From the NCBI GenBank assembly GCA_012932295.1, contig JAAONU010000105.1, positions 124,001-188,000 on the forward strand: a stretch of DNA of 64,000 nt. The letters are read 5' to 3'. The notes under the pieces were generated by a model. It did no database searches, was not told where the DNA came from, and was given only the letters and a program-made list of their open reading frames with translations. This stretch comes from Cyclina sinensis (Eukaryota > Mollusca > Bivalvia > Venerida > Veneridae). Below, in pieces: positions 25,055 to 36,239 of this stretch. Positions within the stretch are counted from its first letter, which is position 1, and each line of letters begins with the position of its first letter. A program made the translations under genes and the position numbers.

Positions 25055-27959
25055 CATATATAATAATAGATTTTTTGGATGAGACATGACACTGATTTCT
25101 CACCCCTTTTCATTGAGTGTACATCAACTACATATTCCCTTATACTTTAGACAGTTTGGCATTCAGAACCAATAATCAAACTCAACAAAAGGTATAAATG
25201 AGTGTAAGACTGACTTTTAAGAAGAATAATTATGACCCATTGATGCACAACATGCAGTTTTTACTTCACTACCTTAGCAATTACTTTCAATATGTAAAGA
25301 TTTATACCGTCATTAATCTTGGAAAATGGTTGTGATATTTTAGCCCTGTGGTGTGGCTTTACATTGTGGGCTGTTACGACTGAAATCTGAACTGAAAACA
25401 GGGGAAACAAAATCCTGAAATACTCATTGTGACAAAATACCAGTGAATGATAGTTTCTCATTTATTTCTCCCCAGGCAGTCTTTGACTGCTAACATTGGC
25501 AGATGCCACAATTGTTCTATGTTTTAGGTAATAAATGGTAGGAACATCTGAAACTAAAGAAAAACATAAATGTTTCACTACTTAAAGATCAGACAGGAGC
25601 CATAAATTTGGCAACTTGATATCTTATATTGGTGATTTGATAGTCCTACCCTTGTTGTATGGATGTTTTATAGGGGTGAAAAAATACTGCAGTGAATAAA
25701 ATAAACATAAGAACCATTTGGCCTTTCCTGCATTAAATCTACCTGTCTCAGTTGTTAAATGTCTTTTTTTTTACAATTAAAGATTTTATTTAGAAAAAAA
25801 GCCAAACTTTCTTTTTTTGTTCAGCTACAGTGTGTTAAAATTTACTTGAATACATAATGCAGTCCTTGAGCAAAGCTTGTATTCACAAAATATTTTTATG
25901 ACAGGTTAACCATCCTTAAATGCATTGTAAATGTATTATAATTATTACTTTTTTATACATTAAGTATAACAATTAAATAATAGAAAACTGAAATTATAGA
26001 AAGCATGAAAATTTAAAATTTAATGTGAAAAAAATATACTTGGCTCTGTAACAACCAAATTTGGTGGCAGTGGTTTCTGTACTGATTAGGGGAAGTAACT
26101 GCTGCAGGTAGTTTGGACTTACATATGATCAGTCTTAAAACAGTCACAAAGCAAGTAATTTATGAGACATAATTATAATAGATTTCACTATTTAAAATAA
26201 CCATAAAACTTTCTGTGAACAACAGTTTTATGATAAATGTATTGTAAATCTATTAATTCTGTTAAGCCATATAGTTTTATGTAGATCCTCTTGTCTAAAT
26301 GCTTACCTGTTCAAGGGAGATAGCAAATACCAGCTTAGTCAAACTGAACAAAATAAACTGCTTAGAATTTGTCATGAAATCTGTAGGGAATTCAAATTCC
26401 AGTAATACAGTCTACACATTTCTTAAAGTAATATAAAAGAACTATGTGGAACATGATAATAATTCTGTTGAAATAAACCCAAAACATAAAACTTTGTAAA
26501 TTATAATCCGAGTCATCATTTATCATAAAACTGTTGTTCATGAAATAAAAACTTGTATCTATATTTTCTGTAAAGCAATGTTGAAGTTTATACATAATAG
26601 AACTCTCCAGAAATTATGTTTTATGTATCCCATATGACATATGAATCATAGAGTAATGATGGAATATAAATTGGAAATGGAGATTTTCTTTTCCTATAAT
26701 TACAATGGGTAGGATGTAGTTGTTTTCAATTATAATCATGAACTCTTGTATTAACAATGTTCTTTTTCTGTGATGGTCTCCGTAGCAACAAGAAATGATC
26801 CAGTTGAAAGTGTCAGATGTGATAGAAATGAAAACTTTTATTATGATTTAGCAATGGTTGTTACAAGTGTTTCAGAGTTCACAGTGTATGGCTTAAACCA
26901 TTATTCCATCATATGAACTAGAATCACAAAATATTATAAGGGTTAAATCCTAAACCTCTGAGACAAATCAAATTCAGGTATAAGGGAAAGGCTTGTTATA
27001 GCCATATATATAAACTTTTGAAAATGATTCAATCAGTGCTCTGGAAATTTTCAAATCTCAATCGGTCCAAGACCCCCCACCCCCAAAAAACATGAAAATA
27101 AATCGGCCATAAATAATGTTTAATGTTGGCATGCCTAATATATGCTTTCAAGGCTTCTTTCCTCTTATTGAAAAATAGCAATTTATTGTCATGGTCAGGT
27201 GAGGTTTAACGTAGAAGGAAGGCTGTTGTATTTAGTGTCCCCTTTCATGTCTTGCAGGTACATCTAGGGGCGTACTCTCAAAAATCAATTACTGATTACA
27301 CTGAGAGGTAGATGTGTGTATCTTGAACTGGCACTGATTTGTTTTCAGTGGCAGAATTTTTGAGACTCCAGTTTGCTTAATAAGCCTTTGGCTTTCTTTC
27401 CTTAAAAAAAAAAATCTGCAAAACATAAGAGAACTTAACTTCAGGTCATAAAATGGGAGTACCTTGTCCAACAGTTAAAGACAAAATTAGATTAGTTAAA
27501 ACAGTCGTAGTTTTGCTAAAAACATGTTGAACTAACTGTCAAATCTAATAAAAACCATAAAAAAGAAAGAAAAATTCTAAGGTTGAAGCACATCATGGAA
27601 ACTAATGAATTTGTTGAGGAATACAGCGTATAGATGAAGTAAAAATTTATTATTAGCTTAATATATTCTTAAATTAACTGCTTGTTGAAATACATATTTC
27701 ACACGCAGCACACCCAATATGAGTCGCATCTAAATTCCAACCACCTATGGATGAAAGTGACATTTTTAGCTGTGAGTTTTTTTGGTTTGTTGTTGTTGTT
27801 GTTTTCTTTTTTTTGGTGGGGAGGTGGGGAGGTAGAGGGGAATTTAGAGTACTGACCCAAACAGAGTAAAAATAAAATCATTGTCTCTATTTTGTGGCAA
27901 ATATATTGGTGAGGGTTGTCTGATAGTTCATGTGATAGCAAGAATTTCTAGCTTTATGT
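25055..27959. other. Non-coding stretch, no gene recognised
   Basis: This is AT-rich sequence with several chance frames on the minus strand. A G-rich run at 27815-27840 (GGTGGGGAGGTGGGGAGG and onward) is a weaker quadruplex candidate that follows a GTT repeat. Confidence 0.5.
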
Positions 27960-28240
27960 TTCCCTGAGGATAAGACAGTGTTCTATGAAAAACCAACTCA
28001 TTGAGGAGAAGTTCAGAAAAATGCCAGTTTTAATTAACAAACATGCTAGCTTTAAATAATGAAACATTATATCAGCTGACCTTTTAATGACTTAAAAGCT
28101 CATCAAGTAATAGATTGAAACATTTCACCCCAAGAGAGCAATACAAAAAATAGAACACAGTTCCAGTGATACAGCTTTATCAGTTTAACATTGTATATAT
28201 GGTCAGGTTTCTTGATCAGGTTTCTTAGGCACACAACAGA
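27960..28240 (+). repeat. Segmental duplication A, first conserved piece
   Basis: It matches 45600-45840 in the same orientation. Shared phrases include 'gtgttctatgaaaaa', 'ctcattg.ag.gaa', 'ttttaattaa', 'gaccttt.at.acttaaaag' and 'gt..tccagtgat.cag'. Divergence is considerable, with indels. It is the leftmost detectable piece of block A. Confidence 0.6.
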
Positions 28241-28663
28241 AGTTATAATCTGTCTAATTGCTTGGTAATATTTTCATATCCTCCTTTAGAATTGTCTTGC
28301 TTCTTTTTCCTGTTTCTCTCTGACCCTGGTTCACATATTGGTACATTTTACATGGTGGCAATTGGACCCTGTAAAAGAAGTTAGTTTACTGAAACACACA
28401 GAATGCTCAACCTAGCTATAGCAAAACAATGTTGGAATAGCTATATAACCATTATGAGCAGCATCACCTCCATAGGAGCAATCATTGAAATAAATGACCT
28501 ACTTAAAACCACAGCTAGCAGACCAGTCAAAATTTTGCCAGTAATTCAGTTAAAAGAAATATTCTGACTGCATTACATACTTTTAGATTGTATTGGAAAG
28601 AAATAAGACTTCTGTCAGGAATTTTTATTAGGGTGTAAGTGAAAAGTTTTATATCACATCAAG
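28241..28663. other. Non-coding stretch inside block A
   Basis: Nothing recognisable was seen. No counterpart in block B was detected by eye; B carries the Tc1/LINE insertion between the corresponding pieces. Confidence 0.4.
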
Positions 28664-28985
28664 TAACTGCTGCCAAATTCATACATCATAGTGCCATAAC
28701 CTAATTTACACATGATATAAACAAATTTTGTTTAAAGATTATATAGACAGTCCTATCATACATCTTGTTATACTTTTGTGACATAATTATAAACTTGGCG
28801 ACAAAACTTCACCAGAGCTTGTAAATAAATAAGAGCAGTATAACTTGATATTGTCTATAATATGTAGCTGGATTCAGTGGATCTGGTGAAATCTGTAGTT
28901 ACATTCAGTAAGCTAATGAGATAAGTTGTTGGAATAAAGATGATAAAATGAAGTGGAATGATCAAAAATGTAATTAAATTAAACT
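28664..28985 (+). repeat. Segmental duplication A, second conserved piece (about 320 bp)
   Basis: It matches 50772-51084 nearly end to end. Long identical runs include 'gtgccataacctaattta', 'cacatgatataaacaaat' and 'tctggtgaaatctgtagtta'. It is the longest clear A-B match. Neither copy has a conserved open frame: indels of one or two bases separate them. Confidence 0.85.
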
Positions 28986-29151
28986 TCTAGGCTTTTGAGT
29001 CACTGTAACCAGAATTTTCGAGAGAAGAACTTAACCCTATTTTTAATCAGCATGTTAAAGTAGCACTTCATAGTTTCATCAGTTACTGAAGTATGATCAT
29101 ATTCCTGTTTAATGTTTGTAACGAAATATTTGGAATAAATTTCATTCAGTC

Positions 29152-31104
29152 ACAAGCAGTCAAGAAAATCAGCAGAAGACACTAGCAGTCAAAAACATTA
29201 GCAGGAGATCTTAACAGTAAAGAATATTAGCAGAAGACACTAGCAGTCAAAAATATTAGCAGGAGACCTGAACAGTAAAGAATATAAGCAGAAGACACTA
29301 GCAGTCAAAAACATTAGCAGGAGACCTTAACAGTAAAGAATATTAGCAGAAGACACTAGCAGTCAAAAACATTAGCAGGAGATTTTAGCAGTTAAAAATA
29401 CTAGCTGGAGACCTTAACAGTGAAGAATATTAGCAGGAGACCTTAACAGTAAAGAATATTAGCAGAAGACACTAGCAGTCAAAAATATTAGCAGGAGACC
29501 TTAACAGTAAAGAATATTAGCAGAAGACACTGGCAGTCAAAAATATTAGCAGGAGACCTTAACAGTAAAGAATATTAGCAGAAGACACTGGCAGTCAAAA
29601 ATATTAGCAGGAGACCTTAACAGTAAAGAATATTAGCAGAAGACACTAGCAGTCAAAAACATTAGCAGGAGACCTTAACAGTAAAGAATATTAGCAGAAG
29701 ACACTAGCAGTCAAAATATTAGCAGGAGACCTTAACAGTAAAGAATATTAGCAGAAGACACTAGCAGTCAAAAACATTAGCAGGAGACCTTAACAGTAAA
29801 GAATATTAGCAGAAGACACTAGCAGTCAAAAATATTAGCAGGAGACCTTAACAGTAAAGAATATTAGCAGAAGACACTAGCAGTCAAAAACATTAGCAGG
29901 AGACCTTAACAGTAAAGAATATTAGCAGAAGACACTAGCAGTCAAAAATATTAGCAGGAGACCTTAACAGTAAAGAATATTAGCAGAAGACACTAGCAGT
30001 CAAAAACATTAGCAGGAGACATTAACAGTAAAGAATATTAGCAGAAGACACTGGCAGTCAAAAACATTAGCAGGAGACCTTAACAGTAAAGAATATTAGC
30101 AGAAGACACTGGCAGTCAAAAATATTAGCAGGAGACCTTAACAGTAAAGAATATTAGCAGAAGACACTGGCAGTCAAAAATATTAGCAGGAGACCTTAAC
30201 AGTAAAGAATATTAGCAGAAGACACTAGCAGTCAAAAACATTAGCAGGAGACCTTAACAGTAAAGAATATTAGCAGAAGACACTAGCAGTCAAAAATATT
30301 AGCAGGAGACCTTAACAGTAAAGAATATTAGCAGAAGACACTAGCAGTCAAAAACATTAGCAGGAGACCTTAACAGTAAAGAATATTAGCAGAAGACACT
30401 GGCAGTCAAAAACATTAGCAGGAGACCTTAACAGTAAAGAATATTAGCAGAAGACACTGGCAGTCAAAAATATTAGCAGGAGACCTTAACAGTAAAGAAT
30501 ATTAGCAGAAGACACTAGCAGTCAAAAACATTAGCAGGAGACATTAACAGTAAAGAATATTAGCAGAAGACACTGGCAGTCAAAAACATTAGCAGGAGAC
30601 ATTAACAGTAAAGAATATTAGCAGAAGACACTAGCAGTCAAAAACATTAGCAGGAGACCTTAACAGTAAAGAATATTAGCAGAAGACACTGGCAGTCAAA
30701 AATATTAGCAGGAGATCTCAACATGCAGTAAAGAATATTAGCAGAAGACACTAGCAGTCAAAAATATTAGCAGGAGATTTTAGCAGTTAAAAATACTAGC
30801 TGGAGAGCTTAACAGTATCAGCAGAAGACACAAACAGTTGACAGTATTAGCAGAAGACACTAACAGTTGAAAATATTAGCAGGAGACCTTAGCAGTTAAA
30901 AATACTAGCTGGAGACCTTAACAGTATCAGCAGAAGACACGAACAGTTGACAGTGTTAGCAGAAGACACTAACAGTTGAAAATATTAGCAGGAGACCTTA
31001 ACAGTATATACTATCAGCAGAAGACACAAACAGTCAATAATATTAGGAGAAGACACAAACATCCTAGAAAATTAGAAGAAGACACAAATAAGAATATTAG
31101 CAGA
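29152..31104 (+). repeat. Dimeric satellite, 58-bp unit made of two 29-bp halves
   Basis: About 30 units. The 58-bp unit joins two related 29-mers, one with 'tattagcaggagacctt' and one with 'tattagcagaagacact', each preceded by '(a)acagt(c/a)aa'. Within about 29640-30000 the units alternate between 'aaaaacatt' and 'aaaaatatt', giving a 116-bp higher-order period. Other variants (ctagc/ctggc, acctt/acatt) are shared by neighbouring units. Units after about 30720 decay and shorten. The period is not a multiple of three and stop codons occur in each unit, so it is not coding. Spacers are not unique, so it is not a CRISPR array. Confidence 0.95.
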
Positions 31105-31884
31105 ACCTATCTTCAAGGGTTGTTGAAATAATGTTGAAATTGCACAAGTTATTTGAAAACGATAAAAATGAGGCTCTGATTAGTTTTTATCATTTTCTAA
31201 TAAAACGTGTAATAAATCCTATATTATATGACCACAAATATAATTTATGTTCTACTTATATCACAGAAGTTTCGTAAGTGAATGGTACAAAAACGTACAA
31301 AAACTGTTTAGTTCGTATACACGCAAACGTCATAAAGGTATTGTAATTTTTTTGTAAGTGATGTCAAAGTGTTATTACACTAGTGTTATATTAAAAATAG
31401 AACACGGCTTTTATAACATGCCCACAACATTGTCCATAATATAAAAATATGTAAAGAATTTAGATATTATAACACTTAAAGCTTTAAAATCTGTTGAAGT
31501 CTTATTTTTTACAAGATGTCTATTTTCTTCTTGATTCTTCTGTATAAAATAATAATCCTTTTCCTTTTTCTTTTTTTATGTAACATATACCTTGCTGTAA
31601 CCCAATGTTTCCATTTCAGGCTTGTCTGATTAAAGTTTTTCACTGGCTACAATTTATGAGTCCATAACTTCTCAGTTAAAATACCAAATAACTTTTAATT
31701 GGTCTTTGTTGAATGTTTGATGAGACCATGCTAGAAATTCATAAGGATGAGAGTTTAGGAAATGAGTAAACTCACTGTTGAAATTAAAGTGCTGAGGAGA
31801 ATAATCTTGGAAACTGTTCTAATATCTTAATAATGATATTTATTGCATGTTGAAAAGTTTGATAAACAATACCCAGACAGTAAA
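31105..31884. other. Non-coding stretch, no gene recognised
   Basis: AT-rich sequence after the satellite. Nothing recognisable. Confidence 0.5.
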
Positions 31885-32035
31885 TTCTTTGTCTTGATGT
31901 TAAATTACAAGTTCTGTTGCAAATAACGAGTTTTGTTACATATCTGGTGGCAATTTAAATTGGTTTCCAAATTGTCTGAGATGTTTTTCTTTTATGGTAA
32001 GATTTTCAATTAGGTTGAGTAAGAAAATATATGGT
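31885..32035 (+). repeat. Three-copy core of the segmental duplication, copy A
   Basis: It matches 51612-51760 (B) and 55660-55815 (C). All three share 'aaattaca' then '(c/t)tgttgcaaata', 'gagttttgttacatat' and 'aatttaaattggtttccaaa'. A and C also share 'ttatggtaagattttcaat'. It is the clearest place where all three blocks can be seen together. Confidence 0.8.
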
Positions 32036-32205
32036 TGTCTTCAGATTCAGTGAAAGTGTTCAATTTTCAAAAATATTCAGGAAACAGGATAGATTGAACA
32101 TACGTTTTCTCAAACACTATATGAACCAATTTTTCAGCTGGACTCTAGTGAATGATATCTGGTATTTGACAAAAGTATGACCATTACTTGCTATATTTCT
32201 AATAT

Positions 32206-32680
32206 CATACATGCCTTTCTCCCGTTACTCGCCGGGTTCTCCCGATATTTAGACCCTTAATCCGGCACCGCGGCGAAGCACCCAAATCTCCTGATAAATC
32301 AACATTTTGTCTTGAAAAAAAAAATTCCATAAAGTTCACTGAATACACACTAAAGTCCAAGTTTGAATATACAAAGTCAAAACCTTGACACATGAGATCG
32401 ATAATTGGTTGATTATGTGACGAAAGTCTGCTCTTTCTTACGCGCGTTAGTGTTAATTGTCAGTAACATCTGGTCATTGCCCGGGGTAATACTTAGCGCC
32501 TGATTGACGTAATTAATGTTTGCAACAAGATGACACGTCATTCGCCTGATTGTTGAATAAAGTACCATGTATGACATCAGAAACACATGTTTTTTGATTT
32601 TGGTTTTTACCCCTTTGTGATGTCCAAAAACCCGGCAATTTTCCACAAATCTCCCGTTAATGATCCAACCCTAAACAGCA
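32206..32680. repeat. CpG-richer repeat-like patch
   Basis: Unlike the surrounding DNA, this 475-bp patch has many CG dinucleotides (ccgttactcgccgg, ggcaccgcggcgaagc, ttacgcgcgttag). Related phrases 'tctcccgttactcgccggg' and 'aatctcccgttaatg' sit near its two ends, and catacatgc (about 32207) and gcatgtatg (about 32678) form a 9-bp inverted pair at its limits. It has no counterpart in blocks B or C, so it is probably an inserted element of unknown class. Confidence 0.45.
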
Positions 32681-32796
32681 TGTATGTAATTTTCACTTTC
32701 GACAGACATGCTAAACAAATATAAGGTTACTTATTGTATTTTAAGTAGAAACTTACTGAATATTATTGCACTGTTTAAATGTAAGACAGATTGTCA

Positions 32797-33048
32797 ATTT
32801 TGGCAATCCCGGTTCGATCCCCATCAGGGCCGGCAAAATTTCTCCATGATAATTGATCTCTGAGACATTGTGTCAATAGGTCATTTATCCCTCACCTCTG
32901 AAGCAAGTGAGGAAGAAGTCAGTTTCTTGAGGAGAAATTGGTTAGTAAACTGGTTGGACACCCAGGAACACTGGTTAGCAGGTGGACTGACTGCCGGGTT
33001 ATGACCTTAGTTGTTAAAACTCAGGTGTTAAACCATAAACCATAATCA
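32797..33048 (+). mobile_element. tRNA-derived SINE copy, head truncated
   Basis: It keeps a B box (ggttcgatccc, 32811-32821), then a body with 'ggcaaaatttctcc', 'tcacctctgaagcaagtgag' and 'gccgggttatgacctt'. The same body occurs inverted at 61532-61770. The A box region is lost or unrecognisable. The end is near 'gtgttaaaccataaacc'. Confidence 0.7.
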
Positions 33049-34377
33049 AATGTAAGATAGCATAGCATACTTAGCAGCCACTGGGGTTTCATTAAGTAAT
33101 TCCTTAGCTAGATATTATGACTGTTATATATCTGTTAATTTCTTTGGAGATTTCACACCAGTCAAAATGCAATAAAATTTATTTACTTAAGATAATTTAG
33201 CCTGTTGGCCTTCCATTTTCAGATTATAGTATCTTAATTCTCATTAGAAGCACAGAACACAATTTTAAAAAGCAATTAAATACAACTGTTGCAATATTTA
33301 TTTTAAGTGATAGCAAGTCAAAAACAATAGATGCTGATTTTATGTACAGATTCCCTATAGTTTTTGTGTTAGTGGCAGACTATGCATAATAAAATGGTTT
33401 GTATATTTATATTGCAACTATGATTGTTATAAAGGTAGTTAAAAAAAAATGTTTTTAATTTCTGTTAAGGGCATTCTTTTCGAGTCGGCTTAAAACAATC
33501 GAGTAATAAAATGTTTGAGTTTTATTTTATTGCCCGATCAAAGTATGCAGTTGTAAAATATAAAGTGGGATGAACAAGTACTATCAGCTTGAAATATCAT
33601 TTAGTGTTTGAAATTATTTTTTGTCCAATGAGATGGCAGCATTTTTCAAATTTTGAAAGAATTTATTTTAGTAAATCAGTTTTTAACAACCAGTGCTACT
33701 AACCAGGTAAATCGAATGAAATGATTTACCAACGCTATTCCGCATGTGTGCCTTGGAGGCGGAGTTACAGGGATATTGGGTTTTTGTTTACATTTATGCG
33801 ATACATAATACATTGAACTGAATTCATCTTATATAATTATGGTTGGCTTTCACAAGTAAAGTAAAATATCCTCTCATTTTATGTAATGCATACATGTAAA
33901 TAAAATATGCAATACACGGTAAATAATATATTCGTGCCGCTGCTTGCAGGTGAAAATGCCGTCGGAAAAGTACAGTATTCAATTACGCATGTCAATATAA
34001 TTATAGTGTGCATGTATCATCAAAGATCGTGTTAAATCAGTTTCACAACTCGAAATATTAGAACAAAAAAACAAAAATGCAAAAGTACAGCATATTAAAG
34101 AAATCCGAATCACCTAACACATCAAAACTTGTGACTTGATCTGCACTCATTTTGTTGTGAAACGTGTTCGACCTTCTCGATTAAAGTTATGTTTCTGTGT
34201 GCCAGCGAAAGTAGATTCTAATTTGCATAAGGCGGTAAAAGATCAGACCTCGCCGATATCCACGGAACATGGATGACAGACATGATTTTGGTGTTTCGAG
34301 GTGTCAATCAAATTCGCGTGACGAAAGAGGGCAGAGACATGTTAAGAGTGTACAAAAATAATTTAAAACACTAAGCT
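33049..34377. other. Non-coding stretch before the large palindrome
   Basis: No gene was seen. The part from about 33700 to 34350 has more CG dinucleotides than its surroundings (ggaggcggagtt, cctcgccgatatcc, attcgcgtgacg). It may belong to the same inserted element as the palindrome at 34378-34480. A small inverted pair ggtaaatc/gatttacc lies at about 33706-33730. Confidence 0.4.
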
Positions 34378-34480
34378 GGTTAAAATTTATTAGTACGTAT
34401 TTACAAAATTAAATTGGTCGCGCGGCTGCGCCGCGCCTGACCAATTTAATTTTGTAAATACGTACTAATAAACTTTAACC
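34378..34480. repeat. 103-bp near-perfect palindrome with a CpG-rich centre
   Basis: The arms are 42 bp (34378-34419 and 34439-34480) and match at 41 of 42 positions. The centre 34420-34436 is itself a stem, GCGCGGC-TGC-GCCGCGC. The arms are AT-rich (attagtacgtatttacaaaa) while the centre is almost pure G+C. It could be one end or the whole of a foldback element, or an extrusion-prone palindrome. No second copy was seen in the window. Confidence 0.9.
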
Positions 34481-36239
34481 TATACTTAATGAAATGAAAA
34501 TAGAAGTTAGGTGTGAAATATTTAATCATGAGGTAAGATTGAATCAGCTTTTCTGTGGTAAAGTATTTAAGGGCTGTTGGTGCAGCAAAGTCTAAAACAC
34601 TTATGTGCAGTGAAGAATATTAAACTTTTCCCTAAATGATCAACCCTTGTCTGTGATACAATTTATTCCAATAAAACTTGCAACCCAGGAGATATGTCAT
34701 TGTCATAGCTTACTGCATTATGTGTTGATAAATTAAACAGGCTGTCTTGTAGCTATCGTTAGAGAACTCCATCCCTTGAAATATACTAACAGCTTCAGTC
34801 TTTATCTATCAAAAATGGATGTGCAAATTGATTTATAATATGTTCTTGTTTCTAAGATTTTTTTCTTGGAATTATTTTAGTCATAGCACTTGTATACAGA
34901 CTGGGGAACTCACTTGTAAAGGCAGAAATAGGAAGGCAGATTTAGGCTCTTTATGTCAGCAGATTTTTTTTTTTAAGTTCTACGTCATCACAGTTTTTGG
35001 AATCCTTGTTATCTTGTTTTATATTAAACAAATTATTTCTATGAAACTATCTCAAGTTGTATACCTGTTTTGTTTAAGTGTTTCCTTGGAAGAATTTCGA
35101 AATTTTAAACTGGTTCTTTTACGTGTTTCTCAGAAACAAAACATTGATGCTTGGTGTTTTTGTGAACATAACTCCAGGGAGAAATTTAATGTTTGATACG
35201 GTACCTACTGTTTAAAATGTTTTCCTGGAAATAATTTGGTGCTTGAAGATATTTTATAGAACTGTTACCAGAAGAAAGCTTGGAGTTGGGCACATTTTGG
35301 AGATAAAACAAACAGATGTTTTGTTCTTTTTGTTAATGAAACTTGTTGTTTTGAAACAATATTATTTGATATGAACTCGGAAAATGCTTTTCCTGGGGAA
35401 AAATGAAAATGTTTTCTCCAAGCAAAGTGGTACCTACTTAAAGATGGATTTATTTTTAACATTTCATGAAAATGATTCTGGGAGTAAAGTTGTGGTTTAA
35501 AATTTCTTTATGGAAGTGTTTGCCGAAGGATTTTATTGATGAGAAGTTAGACATTACTTGCCAGATCTAAGGTTTTGTTCCATATTATGGTGTTCTTCTT
35601 GCTTAAAAATGTTTGAAAAACAAAAAATGGAAATGTAACAGTGCTTTATTTTGTAAAAGGTTGGCTGTCAGTTTAAAGCAGAATTCAACTAGACATTATT
35701 TTCGAAAATCCTACATTATTTACGAAAATCCTTTTTCTTTTTTTTTTAAGATTTTTTTCTCAGATTTTTTATAATAAAAATTGATTTATCTTTTCTACAA
35801 AAATCTTTCTGTTCTAATTTCAGAAAGTATGCTTTTAAGTGATCACATTAGGCAGTCATATGTTGTGTACTAAAGACACTAACCTAAAGTCTGTTAACCC
35901 ATGGTACACTGACAGTCATGTACTAGATTGTATTTTGATGCCCTTCTGACAAATAGGTAATGAGACTATGAACAGTTTAAAAAAAAAAAAAATGTTATTT
36001 AGGTATATAAAAGTATGCTTTGACACCATAAGTTACAGTCCTATTACTTATGAGCTAACTTGGCACTAACTTATGTAAACATTCCTTTCTTCTTGAGAAT
36101 ATTAGAGAATCAGGCAGTTGAAGGGAATATAATAAAAAAAATGTTGTTACTTTTCTATTATTGTGAAAGCCAGGAAAGTGATATGTGAAATGAGATTATA
36201 TCAGTATAACTGTTTAGCCAATTCCCTTTTCATTTAATT
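34481..36239. other. Non-coding stretch with weak internal repeats shared with block C
   Basis: A 125-codon frame at 34819-35196 (+) is hydrophobic and has no recognised domain. Phrases such as 'tttccttgga(a)', 'acctactgtttaaa' and 'ttcctggaaataattt' recur here and have counterparts near 59150-59460, suggesting this is part of the A-C duplication rather than a gene. Confidence 0.4.

Noticed and set aside
29152..31104. CRISPR-like array of 29-bp repeats
   Set aside because: Repeats abut each other without unique spacers and the context is eukaryotic; it is a dimeric minisatellite.
34819..35196. 125-codon open frame as a membrane protein gene
   Set aside because: Hydrophobicity follows from the T-rich sequence. 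No domain, no splice or start context, and the region behaves as degenerate repeat shared with block C.
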